Notes: generated by a model from the sequence alone, not told the origin. Positions 12,040 to 22,179 are shown, counted from the first letter of the stretch. The stretch: 64,000 nt of DNA from Selaginella moellendorffii (GCF_000143415.4 NW_003314261.1:248001-312000), one strand, 5' to 3'. Numbers and translations are program-made.

Positions 12040-12683
12040 ATGGAGGAATCGTCGTCGGACCAGCACATATCGGGCCTCGCCGTGCTCGACTACATTGGGT
12101 TCAAGCTCACGTCCGCGACACCCGAGGGCGTCCACGGCACCTTCGTCGTCTCCCGCAACTCGTGCCAGGTGAGCCACCGTCGTGAATCCATACTCACGCA
12201 GGCAGAGCGTTGTTGATCAGCCGTTTGGCGTGCTGCACGGCGGCGTCTCGGCCTTCATTGCCGAGGCCGTGGCGAGCATGGGTGCCCAGATTGCTTCCAA
12301 GTGGGAGCGCGTCGCGGGAATCGAGCTCAACATCAACCACCTGCGGGCGGTACCCCTGGGCCACCGGGTGACCGTCGACGCACTACCCCTTCTCGTCGGA
12401 CGCCGGATACAGGTGTGACACAAACCAACCAAATTTTCCTTTCTTTGCCTGCGTGATCATCATCATCATCTGTTCTGTATAACACTATGCCCAGGTCTGG
12501 GAGGTAAAACTATGGGCGCCACCGGCTTCTTCTTCTTCTTCTCCTTCGGATTCTTCTTCTGATCCTTCCTCCACCAATTCCTCAGTCATTGCGGTTTCCA
12601 GAGTGACGCTTGTGGTCGGTCTCCCAAACGCTTCCAAAGGGGCTCACTTCAAGGACGTTGTGGCGGCCAGAGCCAAGCTGTGA
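12040..12683 (+). CDS. DHNAT1: 1,4-dihydroxy-2-naphthoyl-CoA thioesterase (hotdog fold)
   Basis: Three exons: 12040-12168, 12206 to about 12412, then one beginning with VWEVKLWAPP. The product starts MEESSSDQHISGLAVLDYIGF and contains QPFGVLHGGVSAFIAEAVAS. That is the HGG(V) hotdog signature of the DHNAT/PaaI group, with the catalytic Asp/Glu position matched by the E of IAEAVAS. Plant DHNAT hydrolyses DHNA-CoA in the peroxisome, a step of phylloquinone (vitamin K1) synthesis. The C-terminus RAKL supplies a PTS1 (AKL), fitting that location. The exon 2 acceptor lies in CAGGCAG; only the downstream AG keeps the frame. A serine-rich linker (SSSSSSPSDSSS) near the C-terminus is unusual for the family. 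Confidence 0.88.
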
Positions 12684-12766
12684 AGAAGCTATGCCCAACT
12701 AGGCATAGAATGTCGATAGTGACGACAACAATGACGAACGAAAACGCTTATAGTTACCTCCAGGGG

Positions 12767-13404
12767 CTAAACGTCGTCTTGGACGTGGTACATGGATTTG
12801 AGCTTGGCCACGCTTGCATCCTCACTCTCCAGGCTGTGCAACATCTTGAAGTAGCTGCTCATCTGCTTGCCCTGCGCCTCAGCCAGTGCCTCCTCCGCCT
12901 CTGCGTGAAGCTGCTGGCTTTCTCCTGAGACCATCAAACAAGAACCAAGAGATTCCAGACCTTGCAAAGAGTGTCCATCTCCCGCTTGTGCTTGTCATGC
13001 AGCCGCTTGAGCTGCGCAAGCTCCGGCGATCTCACCACCCTCATCTGCGTCTCCCTGCCACGCCTCGGCTGCTGCTTACAGCTGAAATGCCCGCTGCCAT
13101 GCACGGCGGTCACGGGCCTGGGCGTGCCAGCGATCATCACCAGGAACTTGTGCAGGTGCGTCACCACGTTGTCGGCATCGGCCGCGCTGCCCATGGTCAC
13201 CAGTGCGCGCCCAATCCCCAGCTGCTGCTTGGGATCAACGGGGTTCTTGACAAGCTCTACCGCCCGGACGTCTCCAAACTGCCGCAGCGCCGCCTCCACC
13301 GCAGCGGCGCTCACGGCGGGGGCCAGGCCCTCCACAACAACGACATGCCGCCGCGGATCATCGTCCCCTCCCGCGCGCGTCGCGGCAGAAGAACACATGA
13401 TCAT
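12767..13404 (-). CDS. RRM-domain protein with a C-terminal charged helix
   Basis: Exon 1 (from 13404) starts MIMCSSAATRAGGDDD. An RNA-recognition motif follows, with RNP2-like HVVVVEGLAP, RNP1-like IGRALVTMGS and alpha helices between. Beyond it lies a charged helical tail (ELAQLKRLHDKHKREMDTL) that continues across a short intron into AEAEEALAEAQGKQMSSYF and ends MYHVQDDV. The intron acceptor is a CAGCAG tandem (NAGNAG), so one residue may vary between isoforms. The RNA target and process are unknown. Its start codon is 48 bp from that of the METTL18-like gene on the other strand, and its stop is 83 bp from the DHNAT stop. Confidence 0.72.
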
Positions 13405-13452
13405 GAACGGGCATAAACCCTAGCCCGGGAAACTAGGGCTTTTGGGAGCAAG
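13405..13452. promoter_or_regulatory. 48-bp bidirectional start-to-start spacer with inverted telo-box-like motifs
   Basis: Between the two divergent ATGs is a near-palindrome: AAACCCTAG at 13415-13423, CCCGGG, then CTAGGGCTTT at 13433-13442. Each half resembles the plant telo-box (AAACCCTA), one facing each gene. Promoter function is inferred from position. Confidence 0.5.
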
Positions 13453-14966
13453 ATGAAGCCACCGGCTATCCTGTCGTGCCTGTCCAACCATTGCATCCTC
13501 CAGCCCAGCTCCGACGACGACGCCGCTGCTGGTGATGCTGCTGGTGATGCTGCTGCTGCTCCTCCTCTCCCCGCGCCACTCCAAGTGCCCGCTAACGAGG
13601 TAACAGGTTCTACATTCTCATATGCGGAGTGGCATTCTCATCGCCACGGGCTCCTTTGCAGTGCGCGGGCTGCCCCAAACAGATCAAGTTCGACTCGGTG
13701 CCTCTCCATGGCGGCTTCACGCTTCTCAGGGTCAGTCCCCCTTTGTTCCTCGTTGTGATCTCAGCCAGCGCGCCATGCAAACACAGGGCCGAATCAATGC
13801 GTCTGAAATACTTGGCATCTCCAACTCGGACCTCGTGCCTGGGAAATACGAAGGTGTGTGTGTGTGTGTGTCAAGTGGCCCATTTTTCTTTTCTCATTCA
13901 TCACTCCTCCTGAAGGTGGCTTTAAGCTGTGGGAATGCGCCATCGATCTCGTGGACACTTTGAGGCGCGAGATTCAAGACGGGCAACTCTCATTCCGGGG
14001 CAAGCGCGTTCTGGAAGTACGTACGATATTGTCTACTGCCTGCCTGTTCTAGAGTAAGGAAAATTGGCTTTGTCTCAGGTCGGGTGTGGCCATGGTCTTC
14101 CGGGAATCTTGGCGTGCATCAAGGTCAGCTCGGGTCTAGCTCGGGTCTAGCTCGTCATTTGAAGCAACCGGTGGTGAACTTTGCTCGTGTTTTGGTGGCA
14201 GGGCGCTTCTGTTGTCCACTTTCAAGATTTCAACGCCGAGGTGTTGAAGTGCTTGACGATCCCAAACGTGCATGCCAACCTCGATTACGCTCGTGCTCGG
14301 CTGTCCCAGTCCACTGATGCGCTCACGCCCACCAGGTCAACGGTGATTGCTCCCGAAGTCCAGTACTTTGCTGGAGACTGGGACAACGTTGGCTGCCTGC
14401 TCTCCACGGTCAAATCAAGTGCGGACGATCGAGACACCACCGACGGTAGCAGTGCGGTCACGGATGCCTCGGAGCCGGAGATGATTCGGAGTGAGAGCCA
14501 AACGGAGCTCAGCAAGAGTAGAAAGCGGTCCGGAAGCCGGGCTTGTGACAGCAGGAGGGAAGAGAGCGTGGACGAGGGCGGCTACGACGTTGTTCTCATG
14601 TCGGAGACCATATACTCGGTGTCTTCGTTTCCCAAGCTCTATGCTTTGATGGCTAAGGTATGCACCGCACCGCACCGCACCGTCTTTCTTTACACAAGGA
14701 AAAAAATCTGGCTTTGCTTGCTCAGTGCCTGCGGCCATATTATGGAGTGGCATATGTTGCCGGCAAGAAGCACTACTTCGGCGTGGGCGGTGGAACTCGA
14801 CTATTTAAGCATATGGTCGAGGAGCAAGGTTTGTATCTCGTTTGCTAACAGAAAGAATAACACTCGGTTTCGTGACCCAGGTGTCCTGGGAGCTCATCTC
14901 GTTGCCGAGTTTGCGGATGGCTCGTCGAATGTAAGAGAGATATGGAAATTCTTCTTCAAGCAATAA
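13453..14966 (+). CDS. METTL18/HPM1-type protein-histidine N-methyltransferase
   Basis: The start is MKPPAILSCLSNHCIL. Key segments after splicing are CAGCPKQIKFDS, the GKYEGGFKLWECAIDLVD block typical of METTL18, the SAM-binding GxGxG-type VLEVGCGHGLPGILAC, the acidic FQDFNAEVL, and the post-I motif VVLMSETIYS. It ends SNVREIWKFFFKQ with TAA at 14964-14966. METTL18 and yeast Hpm1 methylate a histidine of ribosomal protein uL3. A low-complexity insert rich in S/R/D (about 14400-14570) interrupts the methyltransferase fold. The donor of one intron (at about 13855) is the first GT of a GT microsatellite. The stop is in the same frame as, and only 9 nt before, the ATG of the PPR gene downstream. 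Confidence 0.85.
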
Positions 14967-14975
14967 GAAACAAGG

Positions 14976-16838
14976 ATGAATGCTTGTGGCGGCTTGGGCT
15001 TGGACCGGAGAGGCTACATCCATGCGATGAAGTCGTGCCGGAGTTTGTCAGTGGCGGAGAGCATTCATTCCCAGGTCCAGCACCTTCTCCATGCCGACGT
15101 GCAAATGTCCAACATGCTGCTTCACATGTATGCCAACTGCGGGAGCGTGGAGCGTGCGCGTGCCGTGTTCGATGGGATCGCGCCCCGGGCCAGGAATCTC
15201 TTCTCCTGGGTGCTCATGCTGTCCGCGTATGCCCGAAGTGGGCATACGCGTCAGGCGCGCCAGGTGTTTGAAGCCATGCCCGAGCACGACCTCGTGTCCT
15301 GGACAAGCATCCTGGATGCTTACGGCCGGGAGGGGATGCTGGGCGAAGCATGGCAAGTGTTTTGCAGCATGCGCCAGAGGGACCTCGTCTCCTGGGCAGC
15401 GATGCTGGCGGCCTTTGTAGCAAATGGGAGGCTCGATTGCGCCAAGCGTATCTTTGACGCGATGCCGGAGAGGAACCTCGTGTCGTGGACGTCTATGCTG
15501 TCAGCGTATGCTCAAAGGCGGCATCTGTACAAGGCCAAGCGAATGTTTGATGGGATGCCCGAGAGGGACTTGGTGTGCTGGACGGCGATGCTGGTGGCCT
15601 ATGCACAAAACGCAGTCGTTGAGCAGGCCAAAGCCGTGTTTGATGCAATGCCGGAATGGGAGCTAGTGTGCTGGAACGCAATGCTGGCGGCGAATGCTCA
15701 AAACGGGCGTGTGAGCGACGCAGTGGCCCTGTTCGCCTCCATGCCTGAAAAGAACCTGTGCTCTTGGAACACACGCCTGTCCCTGGAAGCGGACAGTGGT
15801 AGCATGGATCGGGCCAAGCAACTGTTCTTGCATGAGATGCCTGAGTGGAACGTGGTGACCATGAACGCGATGGTTACGGCGTATGGTCAGAACGGGCACC
15901 TTGTCGAGGCTCGGCGTGTGTTTGATGCCATAGGAAAGGAGAGGGATGTCATCTCTTGGAATGCCATGCTCACCGCTTACGCCCAACACGGTGGTGGCAT
16001 GGAGGAGGCAAAGCTCGTGTTTGACAGCATGCCGGAGCACAACCTCGTCTCCTGGAATGTCATGCTGTGCTGCTACGGACAGCACGGACACGTCGGGCAG
16101 GCCAAGCGGATGTTCAGCGTGCTGCAGGAGCTTGAGCAGTGTGACCTCGTCTCTTGCAACAGCATGCTGTCGGCCTATGCGAGCTGCGGGGAGCTGGAGC
16201 AAGCCCAGCTCATGTTCGATTCGATGCAGGAGAGGGACCTCTTCTCGTGGAACATACTCCTATCGGCTTATGCGGCGGCGGGGCGCACGGTGCAAGCCAG
16301 GCAAGTGTTCGGGCGCATGCCAGAGCGAGCCGTCGTGTCGTGGAATGCGGTGCTGGCGGCGTATGCGCAGCGCGGTACCGCCGGCAGTGCGAGTGAGGCG
16401 CTGGAGGTGCTCCACGGCATGCTGCTGGTGGAGATGCCCGACGAAGTCACCCTCGTGTGCGCGCTGCTGGCGTGCAGCCGCCTTGGCCAACTCGCCACCG
16501 GGCTGCACTTGTTCAGATCCATGGCCAGCGACTTGCAGCTGCTGCATGCCACACAAAAGCACTACGGCTGCATGGTGGACGTGCTGAGCCGTGCTGGCCA
16601 TGCGGAGGCGGCCCGCGATCTGGTGGCGGCGATGCCGTTTGTGCCCACTGCCCAGGAGTGGAGGTGCCTGCTCATGAACAGCAGCAGCGGCTCCAAGCTT
16701 GCGGCCAGCCGCGTGTTTGCGTTGGAGCCCAACGACTGTGCGGGCTACGTGCTGCTGGCCAACACCCGGAGCATGCCGCAAGCTGGGGCATTGGTTTCAA
16801 CGGTGGGAATATGCCAGGGGGCATCTTCGGCCACGTAG
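14976..16838 (+). CDS. Pentatricopeptide-repeat protein built of tandem S-type repeats, no DYW domain
   Basis: One uninterrupted 620-codon frame. After a short leader it is an almost pure array of about 13 repeats of 31-34 residues. Each repeat has the form LVSWNAMLsAYAqnGrl..AkrvFDaMPER(D/N), typical of short (S) PLS-class PPR motifs. A C-terminal segment (YGCMVDVLSRAGHAEAARDLVAAMPF...ALEPNDCAGYVLLANT) is a partial E-like region that loses similarity and stops. No DYW deaminase follows. PLS-class PPR proteins act in organelle RNA editing; partners would have to supply the deaminase. No obvious transit peptide is visible at the ATG. The frame extends upstream only to the METTL18-like stop codon. 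Confidence 0.85.
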   Translation: MNACGGLGLDRRGYIHAMKSCRSLSVAESIHSQVQHLLHADVQMSNMLLHMYANCGSVERARAVFDGIAPRARNLFSWVLMLSAYARSGHTRQARQVFEAMPEHDLVSWTSILDAYGREGMLGEAWQVFCSMRQRDLVSWAAMLAAFVANGRLDCAKRIFDAMPERNLVSWTSMLSAYAQRRHLYKAKRMFDGMPERDLVCWTAMLVAYAQNAVVEQAKAVFDAMPEWELVCWNAMLAANAQNGRVSDAVALFASMPEKNLCSWNTRLSLEADSGSMDRAKQLFLHEMPEWNVVTMNAMVTAYGQNGHLVEARRVFDAIGKERDVISWNAMLTAYAQHGGGMEEAKLVFDSMPEHNLVSWNVMLCCYGQHGHVGQAKRMFSVLQELEQCDLVSCNSMLSAYASCGELEQAQLMFDSMQERDLFSWNILLSAYAAAGRTVQARQVFGRMPERAVVSWNAVLAAYAQRGTAGSASEALEVLHGMLLVEMPDEVTLVCALLACSRLGQLATGLHLFRSMASDLQLLHATQKHYGCMVDVLSRAGHAEAARDLVAAMPFVPTAQEWRCLLMNSSSGSKLAASRVFALEPNDCAGYVLLANTRSMPQAGALVSTVGICQGASSAT

Positions 16839-17018
16839 GACGTACATGGGTCATTCATTATCGCCAGCGCTTGTGGAGAGGTAGAGGAGGGAGCGGCGCT
16901 GCTCTATCCAGGGCTTGCGCGTGCTGGAGGATCACAAATGCGCAATGCAATTGAGGTGGTAACAGTAGTAGTAGTCGATGCGCAGCTAGACTTTTAGTGG
17001 CAACGAGAGGGTGCTCGA

Positions 17019-18422
17019 ATGGCTAGCAGCATGCCATCGACCGTGATGATTTCGAGCAGGATGGATTCGATCTGCAGGCCGTGCCTTGCTGCCAAGTCGG
17101 GCCTTCGCTATTGTAGGCCAAGAGCAGCAGCAGCAACAGCTCAGTTCTCGTCCACCAACAAGCTCAAGCTTGAGCCACTGCTCATCGGCGGAGTGATTAG
17201 TAGGCAGCAGCCCCGGGCATCATTCAAGGCAGAGACGTATGAAGCCAACCAAGGCGAGACGGCGCCGCCAAGTAGCGCCGAGCCAGCGGCTCCCATGAAC
17301 AGGCTCAAGATTGGGATCTACTTCGTGACATGGTGGTCCCTCAACGTTGTATTCAACATCTACAACAAGAAAGTCTTGAACGCTTACCCCTTCCCATGGC
17401 TCACGTCCACGCTTTCCTTGCTCACTGGCTCCACGCTCATGTTTCTGTCATGGGCAACAGGACTCGTCGCTCCACCCGACACAGATGTGGAATTCTGGAA
17501 ATCGCTCTTCCCGGTAAGCTCTCGCTCATGCTTAGCTAAACGAGAAATAACAATCTCTATTGTGTGCTCCTGTACAGGTAGCTTTGGCCCATACCATTGG
17601 TCACGTAGCAGCGACGGTGAGCATGTCCAAGGTGGCTGTCTCCTTCACGCACATTATCAAGAGCTCGGAACCGGCATTTAGCGTGGTGATCCAACGCCTT
17701 TTTCTGGGAGAGCACTTCTCCCTCCCCGTCTACCTCTCGCTGATACCGATCGTAGGTGGCTGCGGTCTTGCGGCTCTCACAGAGCTCAACTTCAACATGA
17801 CTGGTACGCATATGAGCTTAGTGATTGAGCCGATCCGAGTTTCACGTCTTTCTTTCAGGATTTGTGGGGGCGATGGTGTCCAACATTGCCTTCGTGTTTA
17901 GGAACATCTTCTCCAAGAAAGGAATGAAGGCTGGCAAGGCAGTCGGAGGCCTAAACTACTACGCCTGCCTCAGCATCATGTCGCTGGTCCTCCTCACGCC
18001 GTTTGCACTCGTAGTGGAGCCACCACAGCAGTGGATCTCTGGGTGGAATGTTGCCGTCCAAAACGTTGGTCCTCAACTCTTCTGGTACGTATATTAGGCA
18101 GCGAGCGGTGACGCATCTCAACTCGTCTCACTAATGCAGGTGGGTCATGGCCCAGAGCGTGTTCTATCACCTCTACAACCAAGTCTCATACATGTCCTTG
18201 GATGAAATATCTCCTCTCACATTCAGCATTGGGAACACCATGAAGCGAGTCTCGGTCATTGTATCCTCCATAATCATCTTCCGGACACCGATCCAGCCCA
18301 TCAATGCCGTAGGAGCTGCCATTGCCGTGCTGGGAACGTTTTTCTACTCGCAGGTACAGCATACGCTAGCTATTTAACTCAAGTCGTGACACCTTTTTGC
18401 TTACTCGCAGGCAAAGCAGTGA
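17019..18422 (+). CDS. GPT: Plastid glucose-6-phosphate/phosphate translocator, copy A
   Basis: The frame starts MASSMPSTVMISSRMDS, a Ser/Arg/Ala-rich plastid transit peptide. The mature carrier begins near NRLKIGIYFVTWWSLNVVF and contains NIYNKKVLNAYPFPWLTS, AHTIGHVAATVSMSKVAVSF, HIIKSSEPAFSVVIQRLF, FRNIFSKKGMKAGKAVGG, YNQVSYMSLDEISPLTF and SIGNTMKRVSVIVSSIIIF, ending YSQAKQ. These match angiosperm GPT proteins of the plastidic phosphate translocator family, inner-envelope antiporters importing glucose-6-phosphate in exchange for phosphate. Introns begin at about 17513, 17802, 18084 and 18352, matching those in copy B at 25019. The stop is 67 bp from that of convergent UFD1. Confidence 0.92.
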
Positions 18423-18489
18423 TCAAACATGTATGCTTATTCAAAGTGTCAATTATGTACACAGGCGCAATTTACATGTCTATAAAACC

Positions 18490-19827
18490 TCAACCTTTCA
18501 AAGAGTACTTCCTGCCAGTAAAGGCTTGAAACTTTGCTTCCTTGGGAGCTTCTTCTTTCTCCTCACTGGGCTTCTCGGGTGGCTGTCACAAAGAGATAGA
18601 TTACACACCAGGGATGTAACAACAACGAGTGTGGTCTCTACCTTTGGAGTTGCGTCAGCAGCATTTGCCGTTGCTGGCCCAAACACAAGCTTTCCATGCG
18701 GTCTTTGTGCGGGATCCGGAGCAGGAGGAACTACCTTAGGCTTTGGTGCGGAAACAGCCGGAGCCTCTTGTGTGGAAGGCACAGGCCACGCCTTTGGTGC
18801 CTTCCCATCTAGTCTCCTTCCAACACCCGTAAACGCGTTAAACTTGGGCTCCTCGGCCGCCTCAGCTTCTCCGTCAGCTGCTGCACGAATCACACACACT
18901 AGTTGTCTAGACGGTAAAGGCATGGACAGATTTGTCACCTGTGGCGGCCGCAGGCGGCTGCTGTGGTGGCGCCGCCCTCTCTGGCTCTTTGTAGTCGAGT
19001 GGCGGAGCAAAGTCAACCTCGCAGTCCGTTTCGATGATTGAGATTGCTGGTGCAGGCTTGGCTTCCACAATATCAATGTAGTACTTCTTGTTGTTGTACG
19101 CCACCATGATGTTGTCACCCACAGTGAGGCACGAGAAATTCCTCAGCGTGGTTTCTAATCTGCAAAGCAAGAAAAAACGGAATTTGGAGAGCTGTTAGCA
19201 GAGTAAGTACAAGGCTGGTGGCACCTCACTTACACAGCCTTGGGGTTGGAAATGTCAAGAAAGTCCTTGGTGTGAGGCTGCAACTTGACATAGCTGCCCT
19301 TGGGGAGCGTCGCGCTTTTCACTCTCACAAGGTCGCCCTCTTGAAGCAAGAGGTTTTGCATCATCTAGGAAGCGCCGTGTCAGCCACTTGGGGTGAAAAC
19401 GATGCTGGTCTAGCTACACTCACCCAGTAAGGCATGATGATGATTCCTTCGTCGGCCACGAACTCGAGAACTCCGCAGTGTGATGTCCGCGACGTGGCGG
19501 GATTGTGCACCTCAAAGAGCATGGGATAGTCGATCCGTAACGACGCCAGGCGGTCCAGGGCGGACGGAGGCATGATCACTTTGTCGCCGTTCTCCAGATG
19601 AGGCTGGCAAGGAGAAGCGCACGTCGCAAAACCGGGTGGAGCGAGAGAGAGAGAGAGAGAGAGAAGAGTCTCTTACCTTGTCGATGAAGGAGGCGGAATA
19701 GCAGCGATAATTCTGCTCAAACGGCAAGGCCGAGAAATTGATGCCATATCCCCCGAAGTACTGCGGCATCACAAAGCACTGGTTTTCAGCTTGGTGTTGC
19801 TAGCAAAGAAGCCGCCGCGCTCACCAT
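18490..19827 (-). CDS. UFD1: Ubiquitin fusion degradation protein 1 (UFD1)
   Basis: The coding order is [108 protein letters not shown] and [23 protein letters not shown] Pro/Ala-rich tail follows, ending [17 protein letters not shown]1 with NPL4 is the CDC48/p97 cofactor that extracts ubiquitinated proteins. The best start puts the ATG alone at the end of exon 1 (19825-19827), spliced over intron 19761-19824 to TACTTCGGG, giving MYFGGYG as in other plant UFD1 proteins. An alternative start inside that intron would give MPQYFGG. The AAAACCCTAAG motif lies 28-38 bp upstream of the ATG. A GA microsatellite lies in the intron near 19640-19662. Confidence 0.9.
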
Positions 19828-20174
19828 GGCTGTGGATCTCTGTTGCTCCGCGCGAAAACCCTAAGCCTTGCCCTAATCCGCTGGAATGATGTGGCTTTAA
19901 ATCGCGTTCACGTGGCAGCTCCACCAGCCGCTGGATCTGGAAATTTGGGAATTCCCTGTCTCTCGACACACACACACACACCCACTGCACATGGTTTTTT
20001 TTTCTTCGTCCCCCGGTTGGACCAACTTTGCTTGCAAGCAACTGTTGTCTCCGAGTTTAATCTGCTGTGTCAGAGTAAAAGATTGATATATAATATCATG
20101 TGGTGATCTCGACATGGTACTTCATTCGAATGCCCCGGCCCGCTTGCGAGCGATCATCGCAAGATTTCAAGAGA

Positions 20175-22179
20175 ATGCGGCCCCAAGCCTTCCTCTTGCT
20201 GCTCATGGCCATGGCTGCCGCAGCCTTCTCCGGAGGGAGCAGCGCGAAGACCCTTCACATTGGCTTCCTGTCGTCGGAGCCGGACTGGGCAATTCCGGAA
20301 TCTCTCTCGCTCGAATGGTCGGTATCCGCCTTTAACTTAGATGATATATACAGAGGTAGATGTAATCACAGTCCTCCTCACTCCGCCCATCTGAAACCAA
20401 TAGGCAATCCGCGTTCCAAGTCGCAGTGCAGGTCCTCAACAGCGAGGCCAGGGATTCCGCACTGAGATTGGAGGGCGTTTGGGAGCGGTGTGGGTGCGAC
20501 TGGACATCGGCCCAGAACGCGGCGGCACGGCTGGTTGAGGAATCGCGGAGCAAAGGGGGGCCGGGCGCGCTGCTTGGGGTCGTCGGCCCCGCCTGCAGCC
20601 AAGCAGCCGCTGCAGCAGCCAAGGTGTTGCAAGAGCATCAGATCCCGCTCGTCTCATTTGCGGCCACAGCTGCTCGCCTCTCCAACAGGGACCTATATCC
20701 AAACCTTTTCAGAACAGTGTAAGCACTTCAGAACCCAGTGTGACACCCATTCACGATTGTGCGTGGATCTTCACCTACAGGTACAGTGACGACCATCAAG
20801 CCTCCTCCATCGCCGCAATGGTAACAATCATGCATGCATATGGTGATACGCACTCCATGTAATAAATGGTGGGTGGCAAACAGGTGAACCAGTTGCAAGC
20901 GACAAACGTCACGATCGTCTACACCAACGACGCATACAGCTTGCCCCTGGCCCAACAAATACGCGTAAGTAACGAGTGATTGCAATTTATATTCTTGCAT
21001 GCACAGTCTCTGTGCGACGGAAACGTCTTCAGGATGGAGCTGCTGGAGATGGGAGTGAACGCCACCTTGAACTCGAGGCAAATCGACGGCATGTTCAACG
21101 CGATTGAGCCTTACACCTTCCTCGTCTTGGCACTCCAACCATCGGTAGCCACGCAAATGTGGGAGCTGGTGCTTAAGCTGGTGCGTTTCTGTATAATTAT
21201 GGTTTCCGATGCCAATTACACAAGCCAGAGCAGGGCAAGGCGTCTTATCCTTGGTGGTATTTGGGCAGCGATGGCGTCACCGCAGTGGATATAACACAAG
21301 AAGGTACTAATATACTCTGACTGTACGTACACCAACTGTAGATTGAATCTAATCGAGAATCCCTGCTCAAAGGGAGTGGTCGGCTGGAAGGAGAGATTGG
21401 CATTGCACCATATGGTATGCAGTCAGCGCCATAGCTTTTGCCAAGCATGAATTCATTGAATGCGTTTTGCAGGTGGTGACCCGTCGGACGAGCTAGTGTG
21501 CCAGAAGTTTTACGAGCACTGGAGCGAGCGTCAGCAAGAGTATCCAGGCTTTGCATCGAACCGGAGCACCTCGTACGTGCCTTACTTGATCGACGCGGTC
21601 ACGTCTCTGTTCGAGGCTGCGAATCAAGCATCCGCACAAGGCATTGCAGCGGTAAACGCCAGCAGTGTGCTGGCGGCGCTGAGATCAGGGAGAGCGCACA
21701 AGGGATGCACCGGGAGCGTTGAATTCGATCCCGATACTGGCTCCAGGCTTGTCACGTCGTCTGCGACAGTCTACGAGCTCGTCTCCTACGCTGGCAGCAC
21801 CTGGCAGGCATGGAGGAGCTCTACTAGAGTTTGCCTGATTGCTTCTCTTGTGGTTTTGTGCAGTTGAAAGGAAGGATTGTGAACGGGCGCTTGTCAAGCT
21901 TGCAGCCGGTGACAAGGCCGGGCACGTTTCCAGCCAACAGCAGCGCTGCCGAGGTATGTGTACCCCTCGATCGATATGGAGTGAAAACCTTGTACTCGCT
22001 CCCAGGTGTACTACGTTGGTGGCGAGGACAAAGGCCGCAAGAACAGCAAAGTGAACGCGGCGCTGGTGGCGGCCATTCTAGTCTTGTGCACAGCCTTCAT
22101 CGTCGTCTCGGTGTCGCTCGTGTGCTACCACAAGCTACGTCACAATTCGCCACTCACATTCTTCCGGATGCAGCACTGA
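20175..22179 (+). CDS. ANF-receptor/periplasmic-binding-fold ectodomain with one C-terminal TM helix
   Basis: The start MRPQAFLLLLMAMAAAAFSG is a clear signal peptide. Spliced exons then give a type-I periplasmic-binding fold like the N-terminal domain of glutamate receptors and class C GPCRs: AFQVAVQVLNSEARDSAL, GALLGVVGPACSQAAAAAAK, HQIPLVSFAATAARLSNRDL, YPNLFRTVYSDDHQASSIAAM, NVTIVYTNDAYSLPLAQQI, then YVPYLIDAVTSLFEAAN and GCTGSVEFDPDTGSR. After it comes one hydrophobic helix (ALVAAILVLCTAFIVVSVSL) and a short basic tail ending FFRMQH. No ion channel, kinase or seven-helix domain follows before the stop. Several NxT/NxS sites fit an extracellular domain. The ligand is unknown. Confidence 0.72.

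Noticed and set aside
15663-16202. Minus-strand open frame of about 180 codons inside the PPR gene
   Set aside because: It is a shadow of the GC-rich plus-strand PPR repeats, with His/Val/Leu composition typical of antisense coding DNA and no recognisable domain.
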